A stretch of DNA of 64,000 bases from Methanobacterium sp. (GTDB lineage Archaea > Methanobacteriota > Methanobacteria > Methanobacteriales > Methanobacteriaceae): positions 1-64,000 of the forward strand of contig JAVSLW010000035.1 of assembly GCA_039666455.1 (NCBI GenBank), in the 5' to 3' direction. Shown here piece after piece: positions 9,367-18,603 of the stretch. Position numbers and translations under genes: made by a program. The stretch's first letter is position 1. Every line of letters starts with the position of its first letter. Under the pieces are notes generated by a model, which was given only the letters and a program-made list of their open reading frames with translations, was not told where the DNA came from and made no database searches.

Positions 9367-9688
9367 TCAAACACGTAGTGTTTGATGCCTCGAACACGAA
9401 GTGTTCGACGGCTTTCAAAATTCTCCGAATTTTGACTGCCCGAAAATCGAAGATTTTCGACGGCTTTCAAACACGTAGTGTTTGATGCAGGAGAAAACCC
9501 ACAAAATCCACGATTTTGGGGCCTTCGAAAATCTTTGATTTTCGATGCCCCGGAAATTCGTAGAATTTCCGAGGGCCCCGAACACTCCGTGTTCGTGGGC
9601 TTTCGTTTTCTCTGCCTTACAGAACTTTGTTCTGTGGCCCCAAAAAATCGAAGATTTTTTGACGGCCTCGAAAACCTACGGTTTTCGA
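9367..9688. repeat. Array of twelve short palindromes with 3-nt loops
   Basis: Twelve near-perfect inverted repeats follow one another at 9367-9385, 9390-9408, 9415-9435, 9441-9459, 9467-9485, 9502-9518, 9525-9545, 9551-9571, 9579-9595, 9619-9635, 9641-9661 and 9668-9688. Stems are 7-9 bp and every loop is 3 nt (GTA, GAA, TCC, CAC, TTT or TAC). Examples are TCAAACAC-GTA-GTGTTTGA and CGAAAATC-GAA-GATTTTCG. Linkers are short and mostly contain GCC before a palindrome and GGC after it. The first and fifth units are identical, 100 bases apart. Open frames exist on both strands, but their composition is only palindromes, so I do not call a gene. Confidence 0.9.
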
Positions 9689-9774
9689 CGGCTTTATAAC
9701 CAGAAATAAATATCATGACTGCTAAAGTGTCTGGTTATAGACAGCCTCATAGAATTATCTAATCTGGTGAGAAT

Positions 9775-10548
9775 ATGGGAGAAATAAGGATCATTTCATG
9801 GAATGTAAATGGATTAAGAGCTGTGCACAGGAAAGGATTTCTTGAATGGTTTAAAAGTGAAGAACCCCAAATACTGTGCCTTCAAGAGACCAAAGTTTCC
9901 TATGATCAGCTGCCCAGGGCTTTAAAAAGAGTTGATGGATACTATCCTTACTTTTGCCAGGCAGAAAGGAGAGGGTACAGTGGTGTGGCTATCTACTCAA
10001 AAATAAAACCAAAAAAGGTAGAATATGGATTTGGAATTCCAAAATTTGATAGTGAAGGAAGGATTTTAATTGCTGACTATGAAAAATTCGTTTTATTGAA
10101 CATATACTTCCCCAACGGTAAGATGTCTAAAGAAAGACTTGATTACAAACTGGAATTTTACGAGGCACTTCTTGATCACGCAAACAGGCTAAAAGCAGAG
10201 GGTAGAAACATAGTTATTTGCGGAGATCTAAATACTGCACATAAAGAGATAGATCTTGCAAGGCCAAAAGCTAACGAGAAAATCTCTGGATTTTTACCTG
10301 TTGAGCGAGCGTGGATTGATAAATTTCTTAAAAACGGATATTTAGACACTTTCAGAATGTTTAATAATGAACCTGAGCAGTATACCTGGTGGAGTTACAG
10401 GACCAGAGCAAGAGAACGGAATGTTGGGTGGAGACTTGATTATTTCTTTGTAAATGAAGAATTTAAAGATAAAGTAAAGTCTGCAGGCATACTTGATGAA
10501 GTTATGGGTTCTGACCATTGTCCGGTGGACTTAGAATTAGAATTATAA
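9775..10548 (+). CDS. xth: ExoIII-family AP/uridine endonuclease (Mth212-like)
   Basis: A 257-residue endonuclease/exonuclease/phosphatase-fold protein. Catalytic motifs visible are SWNVNGLRA (residues 7-15), CLQETK (36-41), the Tyr in SGVAIY, ICGDLNTAHKEIDLARP near residue 150 and GSDHCP near the C-terminus. The sequence closely follows Methanothermobacter Mth212, which as established knowledge cleaves DNA at AP sites and directly at uracil, replacing uracil-DNA glycosylase. GGTGA at 9766-9770 precedes the ATG. It is followed 39 bases later by a helicase, which suggests a repair operon. Confidence 0.95.
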   Translation: MGEIRIISWNVNGLRAVHRKGFLEWFKSEEPQILCLQETKVSYDQLPRALKRVDGYYPYFCQAERRGYSGVAIYSKIKPKKVEYGFGIPKFDSEGRILIADYEKFVLLNIYFPNGKMSKERLDYKLEFYEALLDHANRLKAEGRNIVICGDLNTAHKEIDLARPKANEKISGFLPVERAWIDKFLKNGYLDTFRMFNNEPEQYTWWSYRTRARERNVGWRLDYFFVNEEFKDKVKSAGILDEVMGSDHCPVDLELEL

Positions 10549-10587
10549 AAAAAGATAAATTAAAAACTATATAAAAAGGAATCATTA

Positions 10588-12864
10588 ATGATTAAAGACA
10601 CACTGGATACGTTAAAATCAAGAAAGTGGTATAAAAACAGGGTAGAACATATTGAAACCTTAAAACCACAGGAAGCAGTCTATGGAGAAACCAGAGCAAT
10701 CTTACCACAGTATATAAAAAATTATTTATCAAGAAAAAACATCCGTCTTTACAAGCACCAGTGCAAAGTAATAGATATCCTGCGTAAGGGAGATAATGTA
10801 ATTATAACCACCCCCACAGCTTCAGGTAAGACCCTTTCTTTTAATATACCTATTTTTGAGAAATTAGCCAGTGATACTGATGCAACAGCACTTTACATTT
10901 ATCCAGCCAAGGCCCTTGCTAATGATCAGCTTAAATACATGAAGGAACTTGAAAAATACTGTGGAATGGGCATGAATCCCGAAGTATACGATGGAGATAC
11001 AGATAGAGAGAAAAAAAGGAAGATCAGAAAAACTTCAAGAATAATAGTAACCAACCCCTATGAGATGCACAACGTTCTTCCATGGCACCACCAGTGGGAA
11101 AAGTTTATAGGTAACCTTAAATATGTTGTTGTTGACGAAGCACATCAATACAGGGGCGTTTTTGGATCTAATGTGGCGTTTTTAATCAGAAGATTTCTAA
11201 GAATCTGCAATTATTATGGTTCCAATCCTCAGTTTATTTTATCAACAGCAACACTTGCAAATCCTCAGGAGTTTAGCGAAAAATTAGTGGGCCTTAAATT
11301 CAGTTTAGTATCTGCTGATAGCTCGCCTAAAGGTAAAAAACATTTTATATTTTATAATCCTTATTATGATGGTTCTGGAAAAACCACCACTCATTTAGAA
11401 TCCCAAAATTTATTCCAGCTCTTTCTATTAAATAATTTACAGACCCTCTGTTTTGCAACATCCCGTAAAATGGCAGAATTGATTGCAAGGCGTTCCAAAA
11501 AGGAAATTGCAGAAATTGATGAAAGTCTGGCAGGTAAAATTTCAGCTTACCGGGCGGGTTATCTTGCAGAAGACAGGCGTAAAATAGAAAATGGGCTTAA
11601 AAAAGGGACTTTAAAAGGTGTTACTGCTACTAACGCGCTTGAATTAGGAATAGATATAGGTTCTTTAGATAGTGTGATAATTTCAGGCTATCCTGGAACT
11701 TTGATGTCCATCTGGCAGCAGGCAGGTAGAGCAGGTAGAAGAACAGATGATTCCATTGTTGCTTTTGTGGCATTTCAGAATCCACTTGACCAGTATTTTA
11801 TGAAGCATCCACAGGTTTTCTTTGACAAACCTCATGAACATGCTATAATTGATTTATCCAATCCACAGATTATTTCAGGACATTTAATGTGTGCTGCAAA
11901 TGAAATGCCAGTGCGCCCCGAACTGATTAAAATTGACTTTGAAAACGATGTTTGCAAACACCTCAAGTCTTTAAAAGAGAAAAAATTAATTGAAAAATCT
12001 GGTTCTGGATGGATTTACTCTGGCTCAGATTATCCTCCATTTAAGGTAAATCTTGGAAACATATCTTCAGAAACTTTTAAAGTTTACCATAAAGGTCAGG
12101 TTCTTGAAACAATGGATAAAAGACAGGCTTACACCGAAGCACACCAGGGAGCAGTACTTATAAATAAAGGAGAGACTTACATTGTGCACGATTTCAATTT
12201 AGCCAAAAACACTATAAAAGTGGTTAAAAAAGACGTGAACAGCCATACCACTGTTCAAAAAGATATTGAAATAAATGTATTAAAAACTACAAAAGAGAAA
12301 AATGTAGGGAACCTTAAAATTTCATTTGGTGAATTAAAAGTAAGCGAATCATATCCTAAGTACAAGGTAATTGAAAAAAGTAAAGTGGTAAGCGTAAGGA
12401 ATCTAAAGTTACCTCCAATTCAATTTAAAACCAAAGGAATGTGGTTTACATTACCTGAAAACCTTAAAGAAGATGTTGAATCTGCTATAAGTGGTAAAGA
12501 AGTATTTGAAGGAGGTATTCATGGGCTTGAACATGCTATGATTGCTGTTATTCCTTTTCATGTGATGTGCGATAGATTTGATATTGGAGGAGTTTCCACA
12601 GCCTATCACGAAGATACTGAAATGGCAACAGTTTTCATTTATGATGGGTTTGAAGGAGGTATAGGTTTAACATGGAAAGCATTTGACCTGATTGAAGAAA
12701 TAACTTTGATGACACAGGAACTTGTTAAAGACTGTACCTGTGAAGAAGGCTGTCCAGCATGTATATACTCACCAAAATGTGGAAATGATAACAATCCCCT
12801 GAATAAAGAAGGAACTCTTTTTTTACTGGATCAAATACTTCATTTAATGGAAATAGAAAGATAA
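10588..12864 (+). CDS. MrfA-like DEAH helicase with C-terminal zinc-binding domain
   Basis: A 758-residue superfamily 2 helicase. It has Walker A TPTASGKT at residues 75-82, DEAH near residue 185, STAT near 223 and the motif VI arginines in QQAGRAGRR near 380. The C-terminal DUF1998-type region carries a cysteine cluster, CTCEEGCPACIYSPKCG near 720-740. This domain order is that of bacterial MrfA (YprA) and its archaeal relatives, which act in excision of crosslinked or bulky DNA lesions. The neighbours support a repair role. Confidence 0.88.
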   Translation: MIKDTLDTLKSRKWYKNRVEHIETLKPQEAVYGETRAILPQYIKNYLSRKNIRLYKHQCKVIDILRKGDNVIITTPTASGKTLSFNIPIFEKLASDTDATALYIYPAKALANDQLKYMKELEKYCGMGMNPEVYDGDTDREKKRKIRKTSRIIVTNPYEMHNVLPWHHQWEKFIGNLKYVVVDEAHQYRGVFGSNVAFLIRRFLRICNYYGSNPQFILSTATLANPQEFSEKLVGLKFSLVSADSSPKGKKHFIFYNPYYDGSGKTTTHLESQNLFQLFLLNNLQTLCFATSRKMAELIARRSKKEIAEIDESLAGKISAYRAGYLAEDRRKIENGLKKGTLKGVTATNALELGIDIGSLDSVIISGYPGTLMSIWQQAGRAGRRTDDSIVAFVAFQNPLDQYFMKHPQVFFDKPHEHAIIDLSNPQIISGHLMCAANEMPVRPELIKIDFENDVCKHLKSLKEKKLIEKSGSGWIYSGSDYPPFKVNLGNISSETFKVYHKGQVLETMDKRQAYTEAHQGAVLINKGETYIVHDFNLAKNTIKVVKKDVNSHTTVQKDIEINVLKTTKEKNVGNLKISFGELKVSESYPKYKVIEKSKVVSVRNLKLPPIQFKTKGMWFTLPENLKEDVESAISGKEVFEGGIHGLEHAMIAVIPFHVMCDRFDIGGVSTAYHEDTEMATVFIYDGFEGGIGLTWKAFDLIEEITLMTQELVKDCTCEEGCPACIYSPKCGNDNNPLNKEGTLFLLDQILHLMEIER

Positions 12865-12876
12865 TAGGGATTAATT

Positions 12877-13131
12877 ATGGTAAACAGGAGGCAGGAAGGA
12901 TTAAAACTCTACAGAAAAGGCCATATTGAAATTGAATTAATTGAAGAGGATTTAATGATTTTTAATGTAGAGAGCTCTGGAAAGAATGTCTATCAGGTTA
13001 GCATGTATGAAAACATGTGGCTATGCGACTGTGATGATTATCAGTGGCGCAGCGAAAAAGAACCTGGAAGCTATATCTGCAAGCACCTTTGGGCGGTCTT
13101 TTTTAAAGTTGCAGAATTAGAGATGAAATAA
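12877..13131 (+). CDS. SWIM zinc-finger protein
   Basis: An 84-residue protein with the SWIM pattern CDCDDYQWRS...YICKHLWAVFFK, that is CxC followed by CxH. SWIM fingers bind DNA or proteins and are often found beside SNF2- or DEAH-type helicases. It starts 12 bases after the helicase stop, so it is very probably co-transcribed and may act as a helicase accessory factor. Nothing else in the protein is recognisable. Confidence 0.8.
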   Translation: MVNRRQEGLKLYRKGHIEIELIEEDLMIFNVESSGKNVYQVSMYENMWLCDCDDYQWRSEKEPGSYICKHLWAVFFKVAELEMK

Positions 13132-13147
13132 AACTGAATTTATATAT

Positions 13148-13350
13148 CTATTTAGAGTTAAGCATCTCAATTTTGTTTATTAACTGTTCATTTTTAAGCT
13201 TAAACAAATCAAGCGCTTTTTTGTTATTGTTGTTATATTTTTCAAGTGCAGTGGATATATTTGAAGCTAACTCTGCATATTCTGCCTTAAACTTGTACAA
13301 GTACACCCTCTAATTTTTCCAGATCTTTTATTTCATCGCTTACCTGCTAA
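13148..13350 (-). pseudogene. Frameshifted small coiled-coil gene
   Basis: On the minus strand, 13306 down to 13148 reads 52 codons of helical, lysine- and asparagine-rich protein ending IEMLNSK, from a possible GTG. Directly upstream, in another frame, the sequence reads SDEIKDLEKLEGVL, which joins naturally to YKFKAEYAELA. A short third segment (MTLAGKR) lies before it. The simplest reading is one small coiled-coil protein broken by one or two frameshifts. The family is not recognised. The alternative is that only the GTG-initiated downstream part is translated. Confidence 0.4.
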
Positions 13351-13478
13351 AGTCATATTAAAAATAAGTTCAAGTTATATTCGTTACTATAATTTAATAA
13401 TACTAAATAATAAAATTAATATGTATTGTTTAAAGTATTTTAAAGAAGTTTAATAACATGAATATTGGAGGTGAAAAT

Positions 13479-14273
13479 TTGTTAAGTGTCATTAAAGTAC
13501 TTATTATTGAGGATAATGCTGCAGACATCCGTTTAATAAGCGAGATGTTTAAAGAGATTTCAAAACCCCGATATGAGTTAATTCACTTTACAACTCTTCA
13601 AGAAGGACTTATATATCTTGATAAACACCAGGTTGATATTTTACTTTTAGATCTTAGTTTACCTGACAGTGTGGGATGGAAAACCTTTAAAAAAGCACAT
13701 AAAAGTGCACCGAAAGTGCCAATTGTTATATTAAGTGGCTTAAACGACGAAGAAATGGCCTTAATGGCTGTACGTGAAGGTGCTCAGGATTATCTAATGA
13801 AAGGAGATATCAACAGTAAATTGCTTTCAAGATCCATAAATTATGCAATAGAACGTAAAAACGTTGAAAAAGAATTGATTAAAAGTAGAGATGATTTAAT
13901 TGAATTAATCAATAAATATACTGAAGAATTAAAAAAAAGAGGCATTGGAGAAATAGATGATGTGAAAAAAAGATTAGAGGAAAAAATCCAATCATTTGAT
14001 AAAATAAGTATTCATTCTACCGGAAAAGAAGAAACCCACAGCAATATAAGACTCTTTAATGAAAGAGTTCCCAAAAGCCTATGGTTAAAAGTAGCAGAAG
14101 ACTTTAAAGTAGCGAATAATAAATTATCTGTCAGTGAAAAAGATATTAAAGTCCAGTCTGCAGAGTCAGGCGATCTTGAAAATCTGGTGGAAATAATAAA
14201 AGAATTAGGTGAAAGAGGCTATTTTGTAGAGGAACACTATGTTTTAGATTTGAATTTAAATCCAAATACATGA
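13479..14273 (+). CDS. Response regulator with receiver domain and helical C-terminus
   Basis: An N-terminal receiver domain of about 120 residues shows the acidic pair in IIEDNAAD, the phospho-acceptor aspartate in LLLDLSLPD, the switch residue in ILSGLND and the lysine in YLMKGD. A charged coiled coil (EKELIKSRDDLIELINKYTE) and a region of about 100 residues with no recognised DNA-binding domain follow. GGAGGTGA at 13467-13474 points to the TTG at 13479 as the start, rather than the in-frame ATG at 13458. The partner kinase is not adjacent; an orphan sensor kinase lies at 24353-26035. Confidence 0.85.
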   Translation: MLSVIKVLIIEDNAADIRLISEMFKEISKPRYELIHFTTLQEGLIYLDKHQVDILLLDLSLPDSVGWKTFKKAHKSAPKVPIVILSGLNDEEMALMAVREGAQDYLMKGDINSKLLSRSINYAIERKNVEKELIKSRDDLIELINKYTEELKKRGIGEIDDVKKRLEEKIQSFDKISIHSTGKEETHSNIRLFNERVPKSLWLKVAEDFKVANNKLSVSEKDIKVQSAESGDLENLVEIIKELGERGYFVEEHYVLDLNLNPNT

Positions 14274-14290
14274 AAAGACATCAAATTACA

Positions 14291-16069
14291 TCAGTCAACT
14301 GTTACGCATTTAGCCAGGTTTTTAGGTTTATCCGGGTCAATACCTCTTAAAACACTTATATGGTATGATAAAAGCTGTAGTGGTATCACATAGGGTATGG
14401 CTTGAAACATTTCATCAATTTCATCTTCAAATCCAATAAAGTCGTGGACTTTAGATTTCAAAACATCATCTTCCAGAGATCCAAGACCTATTATTTTAGC
14501 TCCCCTTGATTTTACTTCTTCTACACTGCTCAATGTTTTATCATGGCTTTTACCTGGAGGTGCAACTGCTACTACTGGAACATTATCATCTATAAGTGCT
14601 AAAGGCCCATGTTTTAGCTCACCTGCAGCGTAACCTTCACCATGAATGTATGTTACTTCTTTAAGCTTCAGTGCACCTTCAAGAGCGGTGGGATAGGAAA
14701 AACCCCTTCCAATAAAGAAGAAGTCAGAAGCATCCTTGTATCTTTGAGCAATTTCTTTAATTGAATCTTCTTTTTCAAGCGCACTTTCCATGTATTGCGG
14801 AAGGTTATTTAATTGTTCCAGTAACTCTTCTTTTTTGCTCATAAATATAGCAAGTAAATAAATACATGTTAATTGACTTACATAGGTCTTTGTTGCAGCA
14901 ACACCAATTTCTGGACCTGCTCTTGTATATATAACATACCCTGCTTCCCTTGTTACTGTACTTCCAAGCACGTTAACAATAGCAAGACTTTTTGCCCTGC
15001 GATTTGCATGTCTTAAAGCTTTAAGTGTGTCTGCAGTTTCTCCTGATTGGGTTATAACTATTACCAGTGTTTTTTCATCCAGAGTTCCTGCAGAATATTC
15101 AAATTCAGATGCAAGAATTACATCTGTTGGAATTTCAAGCAGATTTTCCAATAAATATTTGCCTGTTAAGGAAGCATGGTATGATGTGCCGCAGGCTACA
15201 AAACATACTCTATTGAACTTTGGAAATTCCTGTACAATTTTTTTAATTTCAGATGCTTCAAGAAGAGTATTTTTAACGGCTTCAGGCTGTTCATGTATTT
15301 CCTTTAACATGAAATGATTGTAACCTCCTTTTTCTGCCATGTCTGGAGTCCAATCTACTGTATCCAGTTCTTTTTGGACTATGTTACCGTCAGCATTTTT
15401 TATAACAATTCCATCCTCATTTAAAACAACTATTTCGTTATCTTCTAAATAAATAACTCTGTTTGTGTGCTGTAAAATAGCAGGTGCGTCAGAAGCTATG
15501 AAAAATTCAGTTTCACCTTTTCCAACTATAAGGGGACTTTCTTTTCTAACCCCCACAACTTTATCTGGTTCTTCAGAGGAAATTGCTGCAAGCGCGTAAG
15601 AACCCTTTAGATTTTTTACTGCAAGTCGTACTGAATCTTCTAAATCATTTCCTTCATCCATATATTTTTCTATAAGGTGCGGAATCACTTCAGTATCGGT
15701 TTCAGATTTAAAAACGTGCCCTTTTTCTATTAATTCATCTTTTAGTTCTTTATAGTTTTCTATAATTCCATTATGCACCACGGCTATTTTATTTTTACAG
15801 TCTGTATGGGGGTGAGCGTTTTCTTTTGTTGGAACGCCATGGGTTGCCCATCTAACATGTGCTATTCCCATTTTCCCTGCTAAATCTGTCAGATTTAAAT
15901 TCTCCTGAACGTCATCAATCTTACCACTGTCTTTTTTAATATCTATTTCACTTCCAGAAGTTGCTATGCCTACAGAATCATAACCTCTGTATTCTAATCG
16001 TTTTACACATTCTAAAAGTACAGGGGCAGCTTTTTTATTGTCCAATATACATCCTATTATTCCGCACAT
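14291..16069 (-). CDS. glmS: Glutamine--fructose-6-phosphate aminotransferase
   Basis: A 592-residue enzyme that makes glucosamine 6-phosphate from fructose 6-phosphate and glutamine, feeding UDP-GlcNAc and pseudomurein amino sugars. It begins MCGIIG, so Cys2 becomes the N-terminal nucleophile of the glutaminase domain (to about residue 215, with RGYDSVGIA and ATHG). Two SIS domains follow (CGTSYHAS near 293 and GRGFSYPTALEGALKLKE near 455), and the C-terminus reads DKPKNLAKCVTVD, as in the family. Confidence 0.97.
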   Translation of the reverse strand: MCGIIGCILDNKKAAPVLLECVKRLEYRGYDSVGIATSGSEIDIKKDSGKIDDVQENLNLTDLAGKMGIAHVRWATHGVPTKENAHPHTDCKNKIAVVHNGIIENYKELKDELIEKGHVFKSETDTEVIPHLIEKYMDEGNDLEDSVRLAVKNLKGSYALAAISSEEPDKVVGVRKESPLIVGKGETEFFIASDAPAILQHTNRVIYLEDNEIVVLNEDGIVIKNADGNIVQKELDTVDWTPDMAEKGGYNHFMLKEIHEQPEAVKNTLLEASEIKKIVQEFPKFNRVCFVACGTSYHASLTGKYLLENLLEIPTDVILASEFEYSAGTLDEKTLVIVITQSGETADTLKALRHANRRAKSLAIVNVLGSTVTREAGYVIYTRAGPEIGVAATKTYVSQLTCIYLLAIFMSKKEELLEQLNNLPQYMESALEKEDSIKEIAQRYKDASDFFFIGRGFSYPTALEGALKLKEVTYIHGEGYAAGELKHGPLALIDDNVPVVAVAPPGKSHDKTLSSVEEVKSRGAKIIGLGSLEDDVLKSKVHDFIGFEDEIDEMFQAIPYVIPLQLLSYHISVLRGIDPDKPKNLAKCVTVD

Positions 16070-16194
16070 GGTTTCACCGAATGGCGTTAATTAATCATAG
16101 TTATTTTTATTCTTTCAACCAATAACACTTAATTGTAATTATATGTATATATATTTGATACTTATGAACTTAAATATAAGGAACGGAGTTAAAC

Positions 16195-16941
16195 ATGAAT
16201 ATCAAAATTGGAAAGCTGATATATCAGGGAAAAGCTAAAAGTGTGTATGAAACTGATGACCCTAAAAAAGTAGCTGTAGAATTTAGAGATGATATTACTG
16301 CAGGAGACGGTGCTAAAAAAGATAAAATCAATCAAAAAGGCTACTGGAACTCAATAATTTCAGCAAAATTCTTTGAAATACTTGAAAACGCCGGGATAAA
16401 AACCCAGTATATAAAGCTCATAAAACCGGGCTGTATGCTTTCATGGAAGCTTGAAATGATCCCCCTTGAAGTAATAACCAGGAATATAGCTGCTGGAAGT
16501 TTGCTTAGAAATTATCCATTTAAACCAGAACAAACATTCGATCCCCCAATTATACAGATCGACTACAAAAGCGACGAATATGGAGATCCAATGTTAAACG
16601 ACGATATTGCAATTGCACTGGGTCTTACGGATAGAGAAAAACTTAAAATTATAAGGGAAACCACTTTAAAAATTAACAGAGTTTTAAAGGATTTTCTGGA
16701 ATCTAAAGGACTTCTATTCCCTGACTTTAAAATTGAGTACGGTTACAATGATGAGGGAAACTTAATTTTAGGAGATGAAATAAGTCCAGATACCTGCAGG
16801 TTCTGGGACAGTGAAACATGCGATGTTCTGGACAAGGATTTATTTAGACAGGGAGAATCTGGAGTTATCGATGCTTATAAAAGAGTTGCTACAATAATAC
16901 TTGAGGAAGAAGATAAAAAAAGATGGAATGTTGAATTTTAG
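16195..16941 (+). CDS. purC: SAICAR synthetase
   Basis: A 248-residue phosphoribosylaminoimidazole-succinocarboxamide synthase of the usual length. It shows KLIYQGKAKSVYETDD at the N-terminus, EVITRNIAAGSLLRNYPF in the middle and LGDEISPDTCRFWD near residue 195, the Mg-ATP and substrate region. It catalyses ligation of CAIR and aspartate in purine synthesis. GGAACGGAGTT precedes the ATG. It heads a run of purine and tetrapyrrole genes on the same strand. Confidence 0.97.
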   Translation: MNIKIGKLIYQGKAKSVYETDDPKKVAVEFRDDITAGDGAKKDKINQKGYWNSIISAKFFEILENAGIKTQYIKLIKPGCMLSWKLEMIPLEVITRNIAAGSLLRNYPFKPEQTFDPPIIQIDYKSDEYGDPMLNDDIAIALGLTDREKLKIIRETTLKINRVLKDFLESKGLLFPDFKIEYGYNDEGNLILGDEISPDTCRFWDSETCDVLDKDLFRQGESGVIDAYKRVATIILEEEDKKRWNVEF

Positions 16942-16956
16942 AATTCTGGTGATTCT

Positions 16957-17211
16957 ATGAAATACGATGCTGAAGTTAAAATAAGCCTTAAAAAAGGCAT
17001 GTTAAACCCTGAAGCTTCAACAATACAAAGAGCGCTTGCTCTTTTAGGATACAAAGTTGAAGACACAGATACCATCAAAATAATTAAGTTTACAGTTGAT
17101 GAAAAAAATGAAGAACTTGCCCTGGAGAAGACAGAGGACATGTGTCAGAGACTTCTCTGCAATCCTGTAATTCATGATTATGAAATTAAAATAACCAGTA
17201 AATTATTGTAA
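16957..17211 (+). CDS. purS: FGAM synthase subunit PurS
   Basis: An 84-residue protein matching PurS, the small dimeric subunit that bridges PurL and PurQ in the archaeal and Gram-positive-type formylglycinamidine ribonucleotide synthase. It has SLKKGMLNPEASTIQRALALLGY near the N-terminus and CQRLLCNPVIHDYEI near the C-terminus. It starts 15 bases after purC and is followed by purQ 18 bases later. Confidence 0.95.
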   Translation: MKYDAEVKISLKKGMLNPEASTIQRALALLGYKVEDTDTIKIIKFTVDEKNEELALEKTEDMCQRLLCNPVIHDYEIKITSKLL

Positions 17212-17229
17212 CTATATTGAGGAAAAATA

Positions 17230-17889
17230 ATGAAAGTAGGAATCATACGTTTTCCAGGTTCAAACTGCGATAGAGACGTCTTTCATGCCATTAAACTTGC
17301 AGGAGGAGAACCTGATTACATCTGGTGGAACCAGAGAGATTTAACCGATTTTGATGCCATCGTAATCCCTGGAGGATTCTCTTATGGAGATTATTTGAGG
17401 GCTGGAGCAATAGCAAGCATCACCCCTGTTATTGAAGGCGTTAAAGATGTAGTTAAAGAAGAAAAACCAGTTCTTGGAATCTGCAATGGTGCCCAGATAC
17501 TTGCAGAGGTGGGCCTGGTCCCCGGAGTTTTTACAAACAACAAAAATGCCCGATTTATCTGTAAAAGAGCTGAATTAAAAGTCAGTTCAACAAGAACCCC
17601 ATTTACAAGCATGTACAAAAAAAATGAAATAATAGAAATGCCCATAGCACATGCTGAAGGCCGTTACTACAGTGGAGAAATTGAAAAACTTTATGAAGAA
17701 GACCAGATTGTGCTGCAGTTTGAAGGAGAAAACCCAAACGGATCTATGGAAGCAATTACAGGAGTCTGTGATGAAAGCGGACTCATCTGTGCAGTAATGC
17801 CCCACCCAGAAAGAGCTTCTGAAGCAGTTTTAGGTTCAGATGATGGTTTAAAATTCTTCAAGGGAATGGTAAACTTTACAAAGTGGTGA
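17230..17889 (+). CDS. purQ: FGAM synthase glutaminase subunit PurQ
   Basis: A 219-residue class I glutamine amidotransferase. It has IRFPGSNCDRD at the N-terminus, the nucleophile in VLGICNGAQIL near residue 85 and the histidine-glutamate pair in VMPHPERASE near residue 195. It supplies ammonia to PurL through PurS. PurL is not in the window. Confidence 0.97.
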   Translation: MKVGIIRFPGSNCDRDVFHAIKLAGGEPDYIWWNQRDLTDFDAIVIPGGFSYGDYLRAGAIASITPVIEGVKDVVKEEKPVLGICNGAQILAEVGLVPGVFTNNKNARFICKRAELKVSSTRTPFTSMYKKNEIIEMPIAHAEGRYYSGEIEKLYEEDQIVLQFEGENPNGSMEAITGVCDESGLICAVMPHPERASEAVLGSDDGLKFFKGMVNFTKW

Positions 17890-17893
17890 ATAC

Positions 17894-18601
17894 ATGGTTG
17901 TTTATTTAGTGGGCGCGGGCCCTGGAGATCCAGAGCTAATCACTCTAAAAGCAGTTAAAGCATTGAAAGAAGCTGATGTAGTATTATATGATAAACTTGC
18001 AAATGAAGAAATTTTAAATCATGCAGAAGGTGCCCGGCTCATTTATGTGGGTAAACAGGCAGGACATCACTCTAAGAGTCAGGATGAAATTAATAAAATT
18101 CTGGTTAAAGAAGCAAAAGAAAATGATACTGTTGTAAGGCTTAAAGGAGGCGATCCATTTGTATTTGGAAGGGGTGGCGAAGAAATACTTGTCCTTGTGA
18201 AAGAAGGGATAGATTTCAAGTTAATTCCGGGTGTAACTTCAGCAATTGGTGTTCCTACAACAATTGGGCTTCCAGTTACCCATAGAGGTGTTGCAACTTC
18301 ATTCACCATCGTAACCGGCCATGAAGACCCAACTAAAGACTCAAAACAGGTGAAGTGGGATTTTACAGCTGACACATTAATAATTCTTATGGGTATTGGA
18401 AATTTAAAAGATAATGTTGCTGAAATAATGAAATACAGGGATCCTGACACTCCAGTGTGTGTAATAGAAAATGGCACCATGGAAAACCAGCGCGTGATTA
18501 CAGGTACTCTTAAAAACATACAGGAAAAGAAGATTAAACCGCCCGCACTAATAGTTATAGGACATGTAGTAGATGTTTTTAAAGAAATCAAAGAGGTTTA
18601 A
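17894..18601 (+). CDS. cobA: Uroporphyrinogen-III C-methyltransferase
   Basis: A 235-residue SAM-dependent methyltransferase. It shows VGAGPGDPELITLKAVKALK at the N-terminus and RLKGGDPFVFGRGGEE near residue 80, both diagnostic of SUMT. It converts uroporphyrinogen III to precorrin-2, the branch point for siroheme, coenzyme F430 and corrinoids. It starts 4 bases after purQ and 3 bases before hemD, an operon of unrelated pathways common in this order. Confidence 0.96.
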   Translation: MVVYLVGAGPGDPELITLKAVKALKEADVVLYDKLANEEILNHAEGARLIYVGKQAGHHSKSQDEINKILVKEAKENDTVVRLKGGDPFVFGRGGEEILVLVKEGIDFKLIPGVTSAIGVPTTIGLPVTHRGVATSFTIVTGHEDPTKDSKQVKWDFTADTLIILMGIGNLKDNVAEIMKYRDPDTPVCVIENGTMENQRVITGTLKNIQEKKIKPPALIVIGHVVDVFKEIKEV

Positions 18602-18603
18602 TT

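Noticed and set aside
9367..9688. CRISPR array
   Set aside because: Units are not identical repeats separated by unique spacers; they are different palindromes with short linkers, and no cas gene is present in the window.
9264..9716. Open frames on both strands across the palindrome array (150 and 73 codons)
   Set aside because: The frames consist almost only of palindrome units, which are open in several frames, and have no ribosome binding site or recognisable family.
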